Source: Caballeronia hypogeia
GTDB taxonomy: Bacteria; Pseudomonadota; Gammaproteobacteria; Burkholderiales; Burkholderiaceae
DNA: 64,000 nt
Assembly: GCF_001544875.2 (NCBI RefSeq)
Contig: NZ_FCOA02000011.1
Coordinates: 155,984 to 219,983, forward strand
Direction: 5' to 3'
The translations under genes and the position numbers were made by a program. Below, piece after piece: positions 9,099 to 18,256 of the stretch. The stretch's first letter is position 1. Each line of letters opens with the position of its first letter. Below the pieces are notes generated by a model. It worked only from the letters and a program-made list of their open reading frames with translations. It was not told the DNA's origin and did no database searches.

Positions 9099-12000
9099 AT
9101 GCCTCAAGACACTCGAAGCCTACGCTCCTGGATTTACCTGGCCATCGCGATCACGCTCGCCGTCGTGTTCGCCATCGACGCGCTCACGCCGATGCGCGTC
9201 GCGATCTGGGTGTTTTACCTGCTGCCGGTCGTGCTCTGCGTGTGGGCCGACCGGCCGTCCGTGCCGCTCTTCACGGGCGGGGCGTCGGCGCTGCTGATCA
9301 TCGCAGGCTACGCGTTGGCCCCGGTCGATCCGAACACGACCCGCGACGTGCTCCAGATCAACCGCGCGATGGGCATCGTCGTGCTGCTCACGCTCGCGGC
9401 GGTGGCGCATCTATATATCAAATCGCGGCTTGCCGTACAACGCACGGGCTGGCTGCAGCAGGGCATCATGCAGCTCGGCCTCAAGCTGCGCGGCGAGCAG
9501 TCTCCCGCTTCGATCGGCGTGAGCATCCTGCGTTCGATCGTGCCTTACGTGAACGCCAAGGTCGGCGTCGTCTACGCGCTCGACCACGATGCGCTCGTGC
9601 GCGTCGCGGCCTGGGCGCTGCCCGACGACGCCAGCGCGCCGCAGCGGATTGCGCGCGGCGAAGGGCTCGTCGGCCAGGCGATCGAGGAAGCGCGCGTGTT
9701 CGAACTGCGCGACGCTTCCGGTCATTACCTGCGAACCGGTTCCGCGCTCGGGTCGACGACGGCGTCGAGCGTCGTGATCGCGCCGTTTTTCGCCGACGGC
9801 GAAGTGGCCGGCGCGATCGAGCTCGGTTTCGTCGGCGCGGACGGGCAGGTCGACGACGCCCGCGCGCTGCTCGAAATGGCCGCCGAACCGCTCGGCATGG
9901 CGCTGCGCTCGGCGCGCTATCGCGCGCGTCTCGTCGAATTGCTGGAGGAAACGCAGCGTCAGAGCGAGGAGTTGCAGGTGCAGCAGGAAGAGCTGCGGGT
10001 GTCGAACGAGGAGCTCGAAGAGCGCGGCCGCGCGCTGCAGGATTCTCAGGCGCGTCTGGAGCAGCAGCAGGCGGAGCTCGAAGAGACCAATGTCCAGCTC
10101 GAAGAGCATACGCAGCATCTCGAACGTCAAAAGGCCGAGCTTTTGGAGGCGCAGCAGGAACTGACCGCGAACGCGCTGGAAATGGAGCGCGCGAGCCAGT
10201 ACAAGTCGGAGTTTCTGGCGAACATGTCGCACGAATTGCGCACGCCGCTCAACAGCTCGCTGATTCTCGCCAAGCTTCTGCAGGACAACAAGCAGGGCAA
10301 TCTCACTGACGAGCAGGTGCGCTATGCCGCGACGATCCATTCGTCCAACAGCGATCTGCTTTCGCTCATCAACGACATTCTCGATCTCTCGAAGGTCGAG
10401 GCCGGCCAGATGGACGTGCAGTTCGCGCCCGCTTCCGTCGATGCGCTGCTGCAGACCTTGCAGCAATCCTTCGCGCCCGTCGCGGAAAGCAAGGGACTCG
10501 AACTCGTCACCCACCATGGCGAGAACGTGCCCGGCTACTTCGTCACCGACAGCCAGCGGCTGCTGCAGGTGTTGCGCAATCTGCTGTCGAACGCGTTCAA
10601 GTTCACCGAGCGCGGCCGCGTGACGGTCGCGGTGGAACGCGCGAGCGACGACGCGCTGCGCTTCGAGGTGCGCGACACGGGCATTGGCATTGCGCGCGAG
10701 AAGCAGGACATGATCTTCCAGGCCTTCCAGCAGGCCGACGGCACCACGAGCCGCAAGTACGGCGGCAGCGGCCTCGGACTGTCGATCTCGCGCGAGTTCA
10801 CGCGGCTCCTGGGCGGATCGGTCGCGGTATCGAGCGAACTGGGGCACGGCAGCGTGTTTTCGGTGACGCTGCCGATCGGCGCGCGCGAAGGCACCGTCAC
10901 CGCGAAGCTCGACACCATCGGCCATATGAGCGAGCCGGAACCGGTCGCGGCGCAACCGGTGCATCCCGCGCCTGCGCAACCCGCGCCGGTCACGATGCAG
11001 CCCGCGCATGTGCCGATGCCCGCGCCCGAACCCATGGCGATCGCCGACGACCGCGCCGATCGGCAGCGTCCGGACCGCGTGATTCTCGTCATCGAGGACG
11101 ATCAGCCGTTCGCGCATATCCTCTACGATCTCGCGCACGAACTCGACTTCGACTGCGTGCACGCGGCGACCGCGACGCAGGGCGTCGAGCTTGCGCGCTC
11201 GCTGCAGCCGAACGGCATCCTGCTCGATATCGGTCTGCCGGACCAGTCGGGCCTCACCGTGCTCGAATGGCTCAAGCACGATCCGCTCACGCGCCATATT
11301 CCGATCCACATCGTCTCCGCGACCGATCACGCCGATGTCGCGCTGCATCTCGGCGCGATCGGCTATACGTTGAAGCCGAGCGCGCGAGAAGAGCTTGCCC
11401 ACGCCATTCGCAAGCTCGAAGCGCGGTCCGCGCAGGGCATGCGCCGCGTGCTGGTCGTCGAGGACGATCCGGCGCTGCGCCAGAGCATCCACGCGCTGCT
11501 CGCAAGCGAGACGGTTGGCATCGTGGAGGCGGGATCGATCGCGGAGGCTATCGAGGAGATGCAGCGCGGCGTGTTCGATTGCGTCGTGATGGATCTCGCG
11601 CTGCCCGACGGCTCCGGCTACGAACTGCTCGAACGCGTCTCCACGACGGGCGGGCAGTCCGCGCCGCCGGTGATCGTCTATACGGGGCGCTTGCTGTCGC
11701 AGGAAGAAGAGCAGCGCCTGCGACGCTACTCGAAATCGATCATCATCAAGGGAGCGAAGTCGCCGGAGCGCCTGCTCGACGAAGTGACACTGTTCCTGCA
11801 CAGCGTCGAGAGCGCGCTGCCGCCGGAGCAGCAGCGCATGCTGCGTGCGGCGCGTCAGCGCGACGACGTGTTCGAGGGCCGCACGATCCTGCTCGCCGAA
11901 GACGACGTGCGCAACATCTTCGCGCTCTCGCGCGTGATCGAGCCGCTGGGCGCCACGCTCGAAATTGCGCGCAACGGCCGCGAGGCGCTGGAGGCGCTGG

Positions 12001-12248
12001 CGCGTCGCGGCGATATCGACCTCGTGCTGATGGACATCATGATGCCCGAGATGGACGGCCTCACCGCGATGACCGAGATCCGCAAGCAGCCGGAGCACGC
12101 GCGCCTGCCGATCATCGCGCTCACCGCGAAGGCGATGCCGAGCGATCGCGAGAAATGTCTCGGGGCGGGTGCGGACGATTACATATCGAAGCCCATCGAC
12201 GTGGATAAGCTCGTGTCTTTGTGTCGTGTATGGCTGCGGCAGCGATGA
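9099..12248 (+). CDS. Hybrid sensor histidine kinase with GAF domain and three receivers
   Basis: The protein has 1049 residues from the ATG at 9099. An N-terminal membrane part of three to four segments (about residues 10-105) leads into a GAF domain (about 140-290). A long Glu/Gln-rich coiled coil (about 290-370) follows. The HisKA domain has its phospho-acceptor at His378, and an ATPase domain with N and G boxes follows. A Pro-rich linker (about 610-655) precedes three receiver domains, starting near residues 661, 785 and 928; the first has its acceptor at Asp710. The next gene, cheR, overlaps it by ATGA. The module suggests a multi-step phosphorelay with methylation-type adaptation. The signal sensed is unknown. 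Confidence 0.88.
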   Translation: MPQDTRSLRSWIYLAIAITLAVVFAIDALTPMRVAIWVFYLLPVVLCVWADRPSVPLFTGGASALLIIAGYALAPVDPNTTRDVLQINRAMGIVVLLTLAAVAHLYIKSRLAVQRTGWLQQGIMQLGLKLRGEQSPASIGVSILRSIVPYVNAKVGVVYALDHDALVRVAAWALPDDASAPQRIARGEGLVGQAIEEARVFELRDASGHYLRTGSALGSTTASSVVIAPFFADGEVAGAIELGFVGADGQVDDARALLEMAAEPLGMALRSARYRARLVELLEETQRQSEELQVQQEELRVSNEELEERGRALQDSQARLEQQQAELEETNVQLEEHTQHLERQKAELLEAQQELTANALEMERASQYKSEFLANMSHELRTPLNSSLILAKLLQDNKQGNLTDEQVRYAATIHSSNSDLLSLINDILDLSKVEAGQMDVQFAPASVDALLQTLQQSFAPVAESKGLELVTHHGENVPGYFVTDSQRLLQVLRNLLSNAFKFTERGRVTVAVERASDDALRFEVRDTGIGIAREKQDMIFQAFQQADGTTSRKYGGSGLGLSISREFTRLLGGSVAVSSELGHGSVFSVTLPIGAREGTVTAKLDTIGHMSEPEPVAAQPVHPAPAQPAPVTMQPAHVPMPAPEPMAIADDRADRQRPDRVILVIEDDQPFAHILYDLAHELDFDCVHAATATQGVELARSLQPNGILLDIGLPDQSGLTVLEWLKHDPLTRHIPIHIVSATDHADVALHLGAIGYTLKPSAREELAHAIRKLEARSAQGMRRVLVVEDDPALRQSIHALLASETVGIVEAGSIAEAIEEMQRGVFDCVVMDLALPDGSGYELLERVSTTGGQSAPPVIVYTGRLLSQEEEQRLRRYSKSIIIKGAKSPERLLDEVTLFLHSVESALPPEQQRMLRAARQRDDVFEGRTILLAEDDVRNIFALSRVIEPLGATLEIARNGREALEALARRGDIDLVLMDIMMPEMDGLTAMTEIRKQPEHARLPIIALTAKAMPSDREKCLGAGADDYISKPIDVDKLVSLCRVWLRQR

Positions 12249-13090
12249 ACATGACGAACGACGGCGGGCACGACGAAGAAGCGATGTTCGACATCGAACT
12301 GAAGCTGATTCTGGAAGCCATCTACCTGCGTTATCAGCACGACTTCCGGCATTACTCCGTGAGTTCGCTGAGGCGCCGGCTCGCGCAGGCCGTGCATGAT
12401 TTCAACATGCCGACGCTCTCGCATCTGCAGGAGCGCATCCTGCGCGATCCGGCGCTGTTCGCGCGGCTGTTCCAGTACCTCACCGTGCAGGTGAGCGAGA
12501 TGTTCCGCGACCCGCAGTATTTCCGCGCGATCCGCGAGCAGGTCGTGCCGATTCTGCAGACTTACCCGTCGATCAAGGTATGGGTCGCGGGATGCAGCAG
12601 CGGCGAGGAACTGTGGTCGCTCGCCGTGCTGTTCGCGGAAGAAAAGATCGCCGAGCGCACCGTGTTCTACGCGACCGACATCAACGCCGAAGCGCTGCGT
12701 CAGGCGGAGAACGGCATTTATCCGCTGGAGCGGATGGCGGGCTTCAGCCAGAACTATCTCGCGGCGGGCGGCAAGCGTTCGCTCTCCGACTACTATCACG
12801 CGGCCTACGGCGCGGCGAAGTTCTCGCAGGCGCTCAAGTCGCGCGTGGTGTTCGCGGATCACAGCCTCGCCACCGACAGCGTGTTTCTCGAAGCGCATCT
12901 GGTGTCGTGCCGCAATGTGCTGATCTATTTCGATCGTGCGCTGCAGGATCGCGCGCTCGGCCTGTTCAGCGATTCGCTCGTGCGGCGCGGATTTCTCGGC
13001 CTGGGCAGCAAGGAGAGCCTGCGTTTTTCGAAGCACGCCGACCACTTCGCCGATTTCAATCCGCACGAGCGGCTCTATCAGAAGGTGTGA
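12245..13090 (+). CDS. CheR-type protein-glutamate methyltransferase
   Basis: This 281-residue protein has the two-part CheR fold: an N-terminal helical domain (about residues 10-75) and a SAM-binding domain beginning at WVAGCSSGEE. The RNVLIYFD motif is near residue 225. CheR proteins methylate glutamates of chemoreceptors using SAM. The start codon overlaps the stop of the hybrid kinase (ATGA), so the two are translationally coupled. No chemoreceptor gene lies nearby, so the substrate may be the kinase, its partner, or a receptor elsewhere. Confidence 0.87.
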   Translation: MNMTNDGGHDEEAMFDIELKLILEAIYLRYQHDFRHYSVSSLRRRLAQAVHDFNMPTLSHLQERILRDPALFARLFQYLTVQVSEMFRDPQYFRAIREQVVPILQTYPSIKVWVAGCSSGEELWSLAVLFAEEKIAERTVFYATDINAEALRQAENGIYPLERMAGFSQNYLAAGGKRSLSDYYHAAYGAAKFSQALKSRVVFADHSLATDSVFLEAHLVSCRNVLIYFDRALQDRALGLFSDSLVRRGFLGLGSKESLRFSKHADHFADFNPHERLYQKV

Positions 13091-13092
13091 CG

Positions 13093-13686
13093 ATGTTCGA
13101 CGCGCAACGCATCGGAGCAGTCGTGATCGGCGCATCGGCGGGCGGCGTCGAGGCGTTGAATCATTTGCTGCCTATGTTGCCCAAGACCTTCGCGCCGCCC
13201 GTGCTGATCGTCGTGCATGTGCGGCAGGGACAGCCGAGCCTGTTGCCGGGACTGTTCGCGACGCGCTGCGAACTCGCCATCGAAGAGCCGTTCGACAAGG
13301 ACGAGATCGCGCCCGGCACCGTGTATTTCGCGCCGCCGGGCTATCACATGCTGGTCGAGGCGGAAGAGGGCGCGGCGCCTTCCATCGCGCTGTCGGTCGA
13401 CCCGCCGGTGCGTTTCTCGCGTCCTTCGGTGGACGTGCTGTTCGAATCGGCCGCGCACGCGTATGGCGAGCGGCTGCTGGGCATCGTGCTGTCCGGCGCG
13501 AACGATGACGGCGCGCGCGGCGCACGCGCGATCCACGGGGCGGGCGGCGTGTGCTGGGCGCAGGAACCGGCGACGGCCCAGGCGGCCGCCATGCCGCTCG
13601 CGGCCATCAGGGAGAATGCGGTGCACGAAGTGCTGACGCTGGACGAAATGGCGATGCGGCTCGCGCAGTGCATCGACCGCAGGTAA
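13093..13686 (+). CDS. CheB-type methylesterase without receiver domain
   Basis: At 197 residues this is only the catalytic half of CheB. The Ser-His-Asp set is visible at Ser15 (GASAGG), His42 and Asp139 (ANDDG). CheB removes methyl groups, or deamidates glutamines, on chemoreceptors. The absence of the usual N-terminal receiver domain means that its activity is not controlled by direct phosphorylation in the classical way. It starts two bases after the cheR stop and is followed closely by a receiver-kinase, which could provide the missing control. Confidence 0.85.
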   Translation: MFDAQRIGAVVIGASAGGVEALNHLLPMLPKTFAPPVLIVVHVRQGQPSLLPGLFATRCELAIEEPFDKDEIAPGTVYFAPPGYHMLVEAEEGAAPSIALSVDPPVRFSRPSVDVLFESAAHAYGERLLGIVLSGANDDGARGARAIHGAGGVCWAQEPATAQAAAMPLAAIRENAVHEVLTLDEMAMRLAQCIDRR

Positions 13687-13709
13687 TGAAGGAAGCTAGG
13701 AGTCACCAG

Positions 13710-14849
13710 ATGACGCAACCCATCCACGTGCTGATCGTCGACGACATCCGCAACAACATCACCGCGCTCGAAGCGTCGCTCGCGCGGCCGGATCTGTCGG
13801 TGCTGAAGGCGGAATCGGGGCCGGCCGCGCTCGAGCTTCTGCTCAAGCACGAAGTAGCGCTCGCGATTCTCGACGTCAACATGCCAGGCATGGACGGCTT
13901 CGAGCTGGCCGAGCTGATGCGCGGCAGTCCGCGCACCGCGCATGTGCCGATCATCTTCCTGACCGCGACGGCGCAGGACGCGAGCCGCACGTTCCGCGGT
14001 TACGAAGCGGGCGCGGTGGATTTCCTCTACAAGCCCTTCGATTCACGCATCCTGAACTCGAAGGTCGATGTCTTCATCCAGATGGAGCGCCAGAAGCAGC
14101 AACTCGCGACGCAGCTCGCCACCGTGCAGCAACTGCTCGATGCGAACGAGATGCTGATGGCCGTGCTCGGCCACGATCTGCGCACGCCGCTCTCCGCGGT
14201 GATCGCGTCGGCGGAATATCTGTCGCGCTTCGTGAAGGACGAGAACGTCGCGAACATTGGCGAGCGCATCAAGTCGAGCGGCATGCGCATGGTGCGCATG
14301 GTCGATCAGCTGCTCAATCTCGCGCGTCTGCGCGGCGGGCGCGTGACGCTGCAGCCGCGCGCGGTGGAACTGATGACGCTCGCGAAGAATATTGTCGACG
14401 AATACGAGGCGCGCGTCGGCAAAGGGCGCATCTTCGTGCTGCGTCAGGGCGACACGCTGCTGCAGGGCGATGGCGATCTGCTCTCGCAAGTGTTCTCGAA
14501 TCTGATCGGCAACGCGCTGCAGCACGGTCTCGAAGGCTCCGCGATTCAGGTACGTCTCGACGGCAACGCCGACGACGTGACCATCACCGTGCAGAACGCC
14601 GGCGAGATTCCCGTCGACGTGCTGCCGACGATCTTCGCGCCGTACCGTTCCGGGCGACGTCAGCACGAATCGAGCGGTCTGGGACTCGGGCTCTACATCA
14701 CGCGCGAGATTGCGCAGATGCACGGCGGCGACGTCAGCGTGCGCTCCACGGCCGACGCGGGGACGACCTTCGAAGTGCGCCTGCCGCGTGCGTTTCATCC
14801 GCGTCCCGGCGAGCGCGCCGACACGGCGCAGCCTTTCCGCCTGAGTTGA
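13710..14849 (+). CDS. Receiver-histidine kinase hybrid protein
   Basis: This 379-residue soluble protein begins with a receiver domain (about residues 5-120, acceptor Asp55). A short coiled coil and a HisKA domain with His155 in GHDLRTPLS follow. A HATPase_c domain closes the protein, with a GLGLGLY motif. There is no membrane segment, so it acts inside the cell, taking phosphate or another signal through its receiver. A TAGGAG site lies 8 bases before the chosen ATG. It is the fourth gene of the kinase-cheR-cheB operon, which ends here. Confidence 0.87.
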   Translation: MTQPIHVLIVDDIRNNITALEASLARPDLSVLKAESGPAALELLLKHEVALAILDVNMPGMDGFELAELMRGSPRTAHVPIIFLTATAQDASRTFRGYEAGAVDFLYKPFDSRILNSKVDVFIQMERQKQQLATQLATVQQLLDANEMLMAVLGHDLRTPLSAVIASAEYLSRFVKDENVANIGERIKSSGMRMVRMVDQLLNLARLRGGRVTLQPRAVELMTLAKNIVDEYEARVGKGRIFVLRQGDTLLQGDGDLLSQVFSNLIGNALQHGLEGSAIQVRLDGNADDVTITVQNAGEIPVDVLPTIFAPYRSGRRQHESSGLGLGLYITREIAQMHGGDVSVRSTADAGTTFEVRLPRAFHPRPGERADTAQPFRLS

Positions 14850-14898
14850 CGAGCGTGTCTACAATGCGGCGTATCGACATCTGAAAGGAGAAAGCGCA

Positions 14899-15195
14899 AT
14901 GCCCGGCCCGGATCTGGATACGAGAATCGAAACCTATTACGTGCGCGTGCGCGGCGTCGTGCAGGGTGTCGGCTTCCGGCATCACACCGTGCGACGCGCC
15001 CATGCGCTGGGCGTGCGCGGCTGGGTCGCCAATCTCGACGACGGCTCGGTGGAAGCGATCGTTCAGGGCGCGGCCAATCAGGTCGACCTGATGCTCGAAT
15101 GGCTGCGACGCGGGCCGCCGCATGCCCGCGTCACCGAGTTTCACAGCGAAGAGCGCCACGTCGAAAAGCGTTACGAGCGCTTCGAGCAGCACTGA
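14899..15195 (+). CDS. acyP: Acylphosphatase
   Basis: This 98-residue protein carries the acylphosphatase signature VQGVGFRHHT with its phosphate-binding Arg, and the second motif GWVANLDDGSVEA with the catalytic Asn. It hydrolyses carboxyl-phosphate bonds of small acyl phosphates in the cytoplasm. An AAAGGAGAAA site precedes the ATG. It stands alone, convergent with the following egtD-like gene. Confidence 0.92.
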   Translation: MPGPDLDTRIETYYVRVRGVVQGVGFRHHTVRRAHALGVRGWVANLDDGSVEAIVQGAANQVDLMLEWLRRGPPHARVTEFHSEERHVEKRYERFEQH

Positions 15196-15212
15196 GCACT
15201 GAGCACTGAACG

Positions 15213-16181
15213 CTAGCGCGCGACCAGCAGGCTCTCCGCGAACTGCCATTCCTCGTCGCGCCATTGATGCGTGCATTCGAAGCCCGCGTCGGCCGCGATC
15301 GGGGCGACTTCCTCGGCCGCGTACTTGTGGCTGCTTTCCGTCCAGATCGTCTCGCCCTCGCGGAAATCCACGCGCAGGTCCGCGTCGCGCACACGTACGG
15401 AAAGCGCGCGCTTCGCACGCAAGTGCATCTCGACGCTGCGCACATCCGGATTGAAACGTGCGACGTGCTCGAACGCTTCGAGCGGAAATTCGCCGCCCAG
15501 CTCGCGATTGATGCGCGCCAGGATATTCAGGTTGAACGCGGCGGTCACGCCGATCGGGTCGTCGTATGCGGCGATCAGCGTCGGCAGCGGCTTGATGAGA
15601 TCGGTGCCGAGCAGGAGCGCATCGCCGGGCTTGAGCATGCCGCGGATCGAGCGCAGGAACTTGGTGGCCGCGAGCCGCGCGAAATTGCCGATCGTGCTGC
15701 CGAGAAATAGCACGAGCAGCCTTTCGCCTTCCTTGCGTTTGGCGCTGACTTCCGAGAGACCCGCGAGGTAATCCCGCTCGTGTCCGACGATCGACACACG
15801 TTCGATATCGCTCAGTTCGCGCCGGCACAACTGCAAGGCGGTGCGCGAAATTTCAATCGGATGGTAAGCGGTGGGCTGCTTTTTACACAGCGCCTCCAGA
15901 ATGCGGCGCGTTTTGCGGCCGCTGCCGCTGCCCAGTTCCGCGACCTGGATGTCGCCCGGCATGGCGGCGACGATATCCGTCGCGTGGTCCTTCAGCACGC
16001 GCTCTTCGGCGCGCGTCACGCCGTATTCCGGCAACGCGGTGATCACTTCGAAGAGGGCGGAGCCGACTTCGTCATACAGATACATCGAGGGCAGTTCTTT
16101 CTGCGGACGCTTGCTGAGTCCGAAGTGGACCGCCTCCGCAAAGGCGCTGGCGAAGCGGGGCGACAAGGCTGGTTGAGTCAT
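15213..16181 (-). CDS. egtD: L-histidine N(alpha)-methyltransferase, EgtD-like
   Basis: The protein has 322 residues from the ATG at 16179-16181. It shows the EgtD family features: a LYDE motif near residue 35, the SAM-binding stretch ELGSGSGRKT near residue 80, and FLGSTIGNF in the middle. EgtD trimethylates histidine to hercynine, the first step of ergothioneine synthesis. The second enzyme, EgtB, is not adjacent on either side, so either it lies elsewhere or the product has another use. The frame is open further upstream, but that part has no family resemblance. Confidence 0.85.
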   Translation of the reverse strand: MTQPALSPRFASAFAEAVHFGLSKRPQKELPSMYLYDEVGSALFEVITALPEYGVTRAEERVLKDHATDIVAAMPGDIQVAELGSGSGRKTRRILEALCKKQPTAYHPIEISRTALQLCRRELSDIERVSIVGHERDYLAGLSEVSAKRKEGERLLVLFLGSTIGNFARLAATKFLRSIRGMLKPGDALLLGTDLIKPLPTLIAAYDDPIGVTAAFNLNILARINRELGGEFPLEAFEHVARFNPDVRSVEMHLRAKRALSVRVRDADLRVDFREGETIWTESSHKYAAEEVAPIAADAGFECTHQWRDEEWQFAESLLVAR

Positions 16182-16584
16182 GACGTCTCCATCGATGCGG
16201 CGTTTTCGTCGCGCGCCAGCGCGTTTGAACGCTGACACGGCGCGGGATGCTGCGGATGCTCTGCGACGCGAGCGGCGAATGAATTCGCCGCTCGGACTTC
16301 GGGACGGGCCGGCATCGAGCCGGACCGACAAGACTGGCCGGTCGTCATGACCGGCCGAAGACCACCGCGATTCACATCGGCTGATCGCAGAAGACACGCC
16401 GCGCGCGGCGAAGTTCATGCGGAAATGCGAAGCATGAAGGAAGCAAAAAGCGGGCACGCAAGGCGAATTCGTTTGAAGCGGTTCTTGAAAAAAGGCGGCG
16501 ACGTCCGTTTAGAATGCGCATTCCCGCGCATATTTCACTTGCGTTCAGCTTGCGTTTCACATTCGGCGCGCAGCGCTCTCTTCG
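16182..16584. other. Divergent intergenic region between egtD-like gene and rarD
   Basis: This stretch of about 400 bases has no supported gene. It contains a perfect 8-bp hairpin (GGCCGGTC, 5-base loop) at 16336-16356 of unknown role and presumably the promoters of the two flanking divergent genes. Confidence 0.5.
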
Positions 16585-17562
16585 ATGAATCAGCATGACC
16601 TGGGGCGCGGCGTCGCGCTGTCCGTCGCCGCTTCCGCGCTCTTCGCGCTCCTGTCCGGCTATACGAAATGGCTCGCGCCGCTCGACGGGCTCGATATCTT
16701 CGCGTGGCGCATCATCTGGACGCTGCCCGGCGCGCTGGCGCTCGTCGCTTTGCGCCGGCGCTGGCCGCAATTGCGCGAACTGCTCGTCCGGCTCGTCACG
16801 TCGCCGCGCCTGTTGCTGGCGTTCGCGCTCGTCGCGGCGCTGCTCGGCGTGCAGTTGTGGATCTTCCTGTGGGCGCCGCTGCACGGGCGCGCGCTGGAAG
16901 TCTCGCTCGGTTACTTTCTCCTGCCACTCGCGATGGTGCTGCTCGGCCGCTTCCACTACGGCGAACGGCTCGACGCCTTCCAGTGGGCGGGCGTCGCGGC
17001 GGCGGCGGCAGGCGTTGCGCATGAGCTCTTCGTCACGCATGCGTTCGCGTGGCCGACGCTCGTCGTCATGCTCGGCTATCCGCCGTATTTCGTGCTGCGT
17101 CGCCGGCTCAATGCCGATCCGCTCGTGTCGTTCGCCGTCGAAATCATGCTGATCGCACCGGTCGCGGCGATCATGCTGTTCGTGCGCCACTCGTTCTCGG
17201 ATGTCGCCGGCGAGCCGCATCTATGGCTGCTGCTGTTGCCGGGGCTCGGCGCGTTGAGCACGATCGCGCTGGCGTCGTATCTGCGCGCGAGCCGTCATCT
17301 GCCGCTCGCGCTGTTCGGCATTCTCGGCTACGTGGAGCCGGTGCTGCTCGTGGGCGTCGCCGTGCTGTTGCTCGGCGAGCCGTTTTCGACGCGGCAACTC
17401 GGCACCTATGTGCCGATCTGGATCGCGGTCGTGCTGACCGGCGTGCACAGCGCGCTTCTCTTGAAGCGCGAGCGCTCGCGCAAGCAGACTTTGCCGATGA
17501 GCGAGCACCACGCAAGCGTCGAGCACGAAACCGTTGCGGAGGAAGTCGAGCGCATCGACTGA
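16585..17562 (+). CDS. rarD: EamA/DMT family transporter, RarD-like
   Basis: This 325-residue membrane protein has about ten hydrophobic helices arranged as two repeats of five, as in the drug/metabolite transporter superfamily. The first part (GYTKWLAPLDGLDIFAWRI-type) and the conserved Trp-rich segment around residue 90 resemble RarD proteins, annotated as chloramphenicol-sensitive proteins but of unknown substrate. The C-terminal 35 residues are hydrophilic and extend beyond the family core. It is a single gene, convergent with the next. Confidence 0.82.
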   Translation: MNQHDLGRGVALSVAASALFALLSGYTKWLAPLDGLDIFAWRIIWTLPGALALVALRRRWPQLRELLVRLVTSPRLLLAFALVAALLGVQLWIFLWAPLHGRALEVSLGYFLLPLAMVLLGRFHYGERLDAFQWAGVAAAAAGVAHELFVTHAFAWPTLVVMLGYPPYFVLRRRLNADPLVSFAVEIMLIAPVAAIMLFVRHSFSDVAGEPHLWLLLLPGLGALSTIALASYLRASRHLPLALFGILGYVEPVLLVGVAVLLLGEPFSTRQLGTYVPIWIAVVLTGVHSALLLKRERSRKQTLPMSEHHASVEHETVAEEVERID

Positions 17563-18066
17563 TCAATGCGCGGTGCGTGCTTCGATGGCGTCGTGCAAAT
17601 CGCGCATGAGTCCGAGCGCGAACAGAAGCTCGACGAGAATGAACAGCGGTCCAATGAGAAGGCCGATGATGTCATCGACGAACGCCGGCTTGCGATGCTC
17701 ATAGCGCACATGCCCGACGAACTGGAACACCCAGCCGGTCACGAACATGCCGATGCCGATGACAAGCCACATCGACGTGACTCGCGACGCGGCCCACTGC
17801 CCGAACGCCGCGGCGAGCGCGGAGACGATGCCCATGCCTATGCCGAGCGGCACGTCGAGCCAGAGATAGTAGAAAGTGGCGAGCGCGAATAGAATCCACG
17901 CGGGCGTCAGCACGAACGCGCCCGACAATACGGGCCACGCGGGACGGCTGAGCAATGCGGCAATGGCAAGCACGATGAGCGGAATGCCGATGAAGTGCGT
18001 GGCGACATTGCGCCTGTCGCGATGATATTCGGCGTACTGCGACAACTGCTCGGTCAGCGTTCGCAT
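17563..18066 (-). CDS. Mpo1-like (DUF962) membrane protein
   Basis: This 167-residue protein has four hydrophobic helices and the conserved N-terminal pattern H-x4-N-x3-H-x2-G-x-P (His15 to Pro28). Yeast Mpo1 of the same family is an iron-dependent dioxygenase of 2-hydroxy fatty acids in the membrane. The bacterial substrate is unknown. The motif histidines are intact. It starts at 18066 and ends next to the stop of rarD. Confidence 0.82.
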   Translation of the reverse strand: MRTLTEQLSQYAEYHRDRRNVATHFIGIPLIVLAIAALLSRPAWPVLSGAFVLTPAWILFALATFYYLWLDVPLGIGMGIVSALAAAFGQWAASRVTSMWLVIGIGMFVTGWVFQFVGHVRYEHRKPAFVDDIIGLLIGPLFILVELLFALGLMRDLHDAIEARTAH

Positions 18067-18160
18067 GATGGGCGTCTCCTTCGTGTTCTTTTATTTCACG
18101 AATGATAAGCGCAGCGTCGACCCTGGAGCGTAGAAGCTTTAGTCGGAAGTTATGGCTGGT

Positions 18161-18192
18161 AGCCATAAAAAAGCGAGCCCGAAGGCTCGCTT
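18161..18192 (-). terminator. Rho-independent terminator of the Ala/Lys-rich protein gene
   Basis: A 9-bp stem (AAGCGAGCC and its complement) with a 4-base loop lies about 65 bases after the stop at 18257 and runs into a T tract on the minus strand. A second small hairpin, TATGGCT-GGT-AGCCATA, lies just beyond at 18151-18167. Confidence 0.8.
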
Positions 18193-18256
18193 CAACCGAA
18201 CGCACTGGATTGTCTTTATGCGTGCCCAGTGCGCGATGCGATGACGCCGGCCTCCC

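Noticed and set aside
16336..16356. Hairpin GGCCGGTC as terminator or riboswitch
   Set aside because: There is no T run, and it lies upstream of both divergent genes, so no role could be supported.
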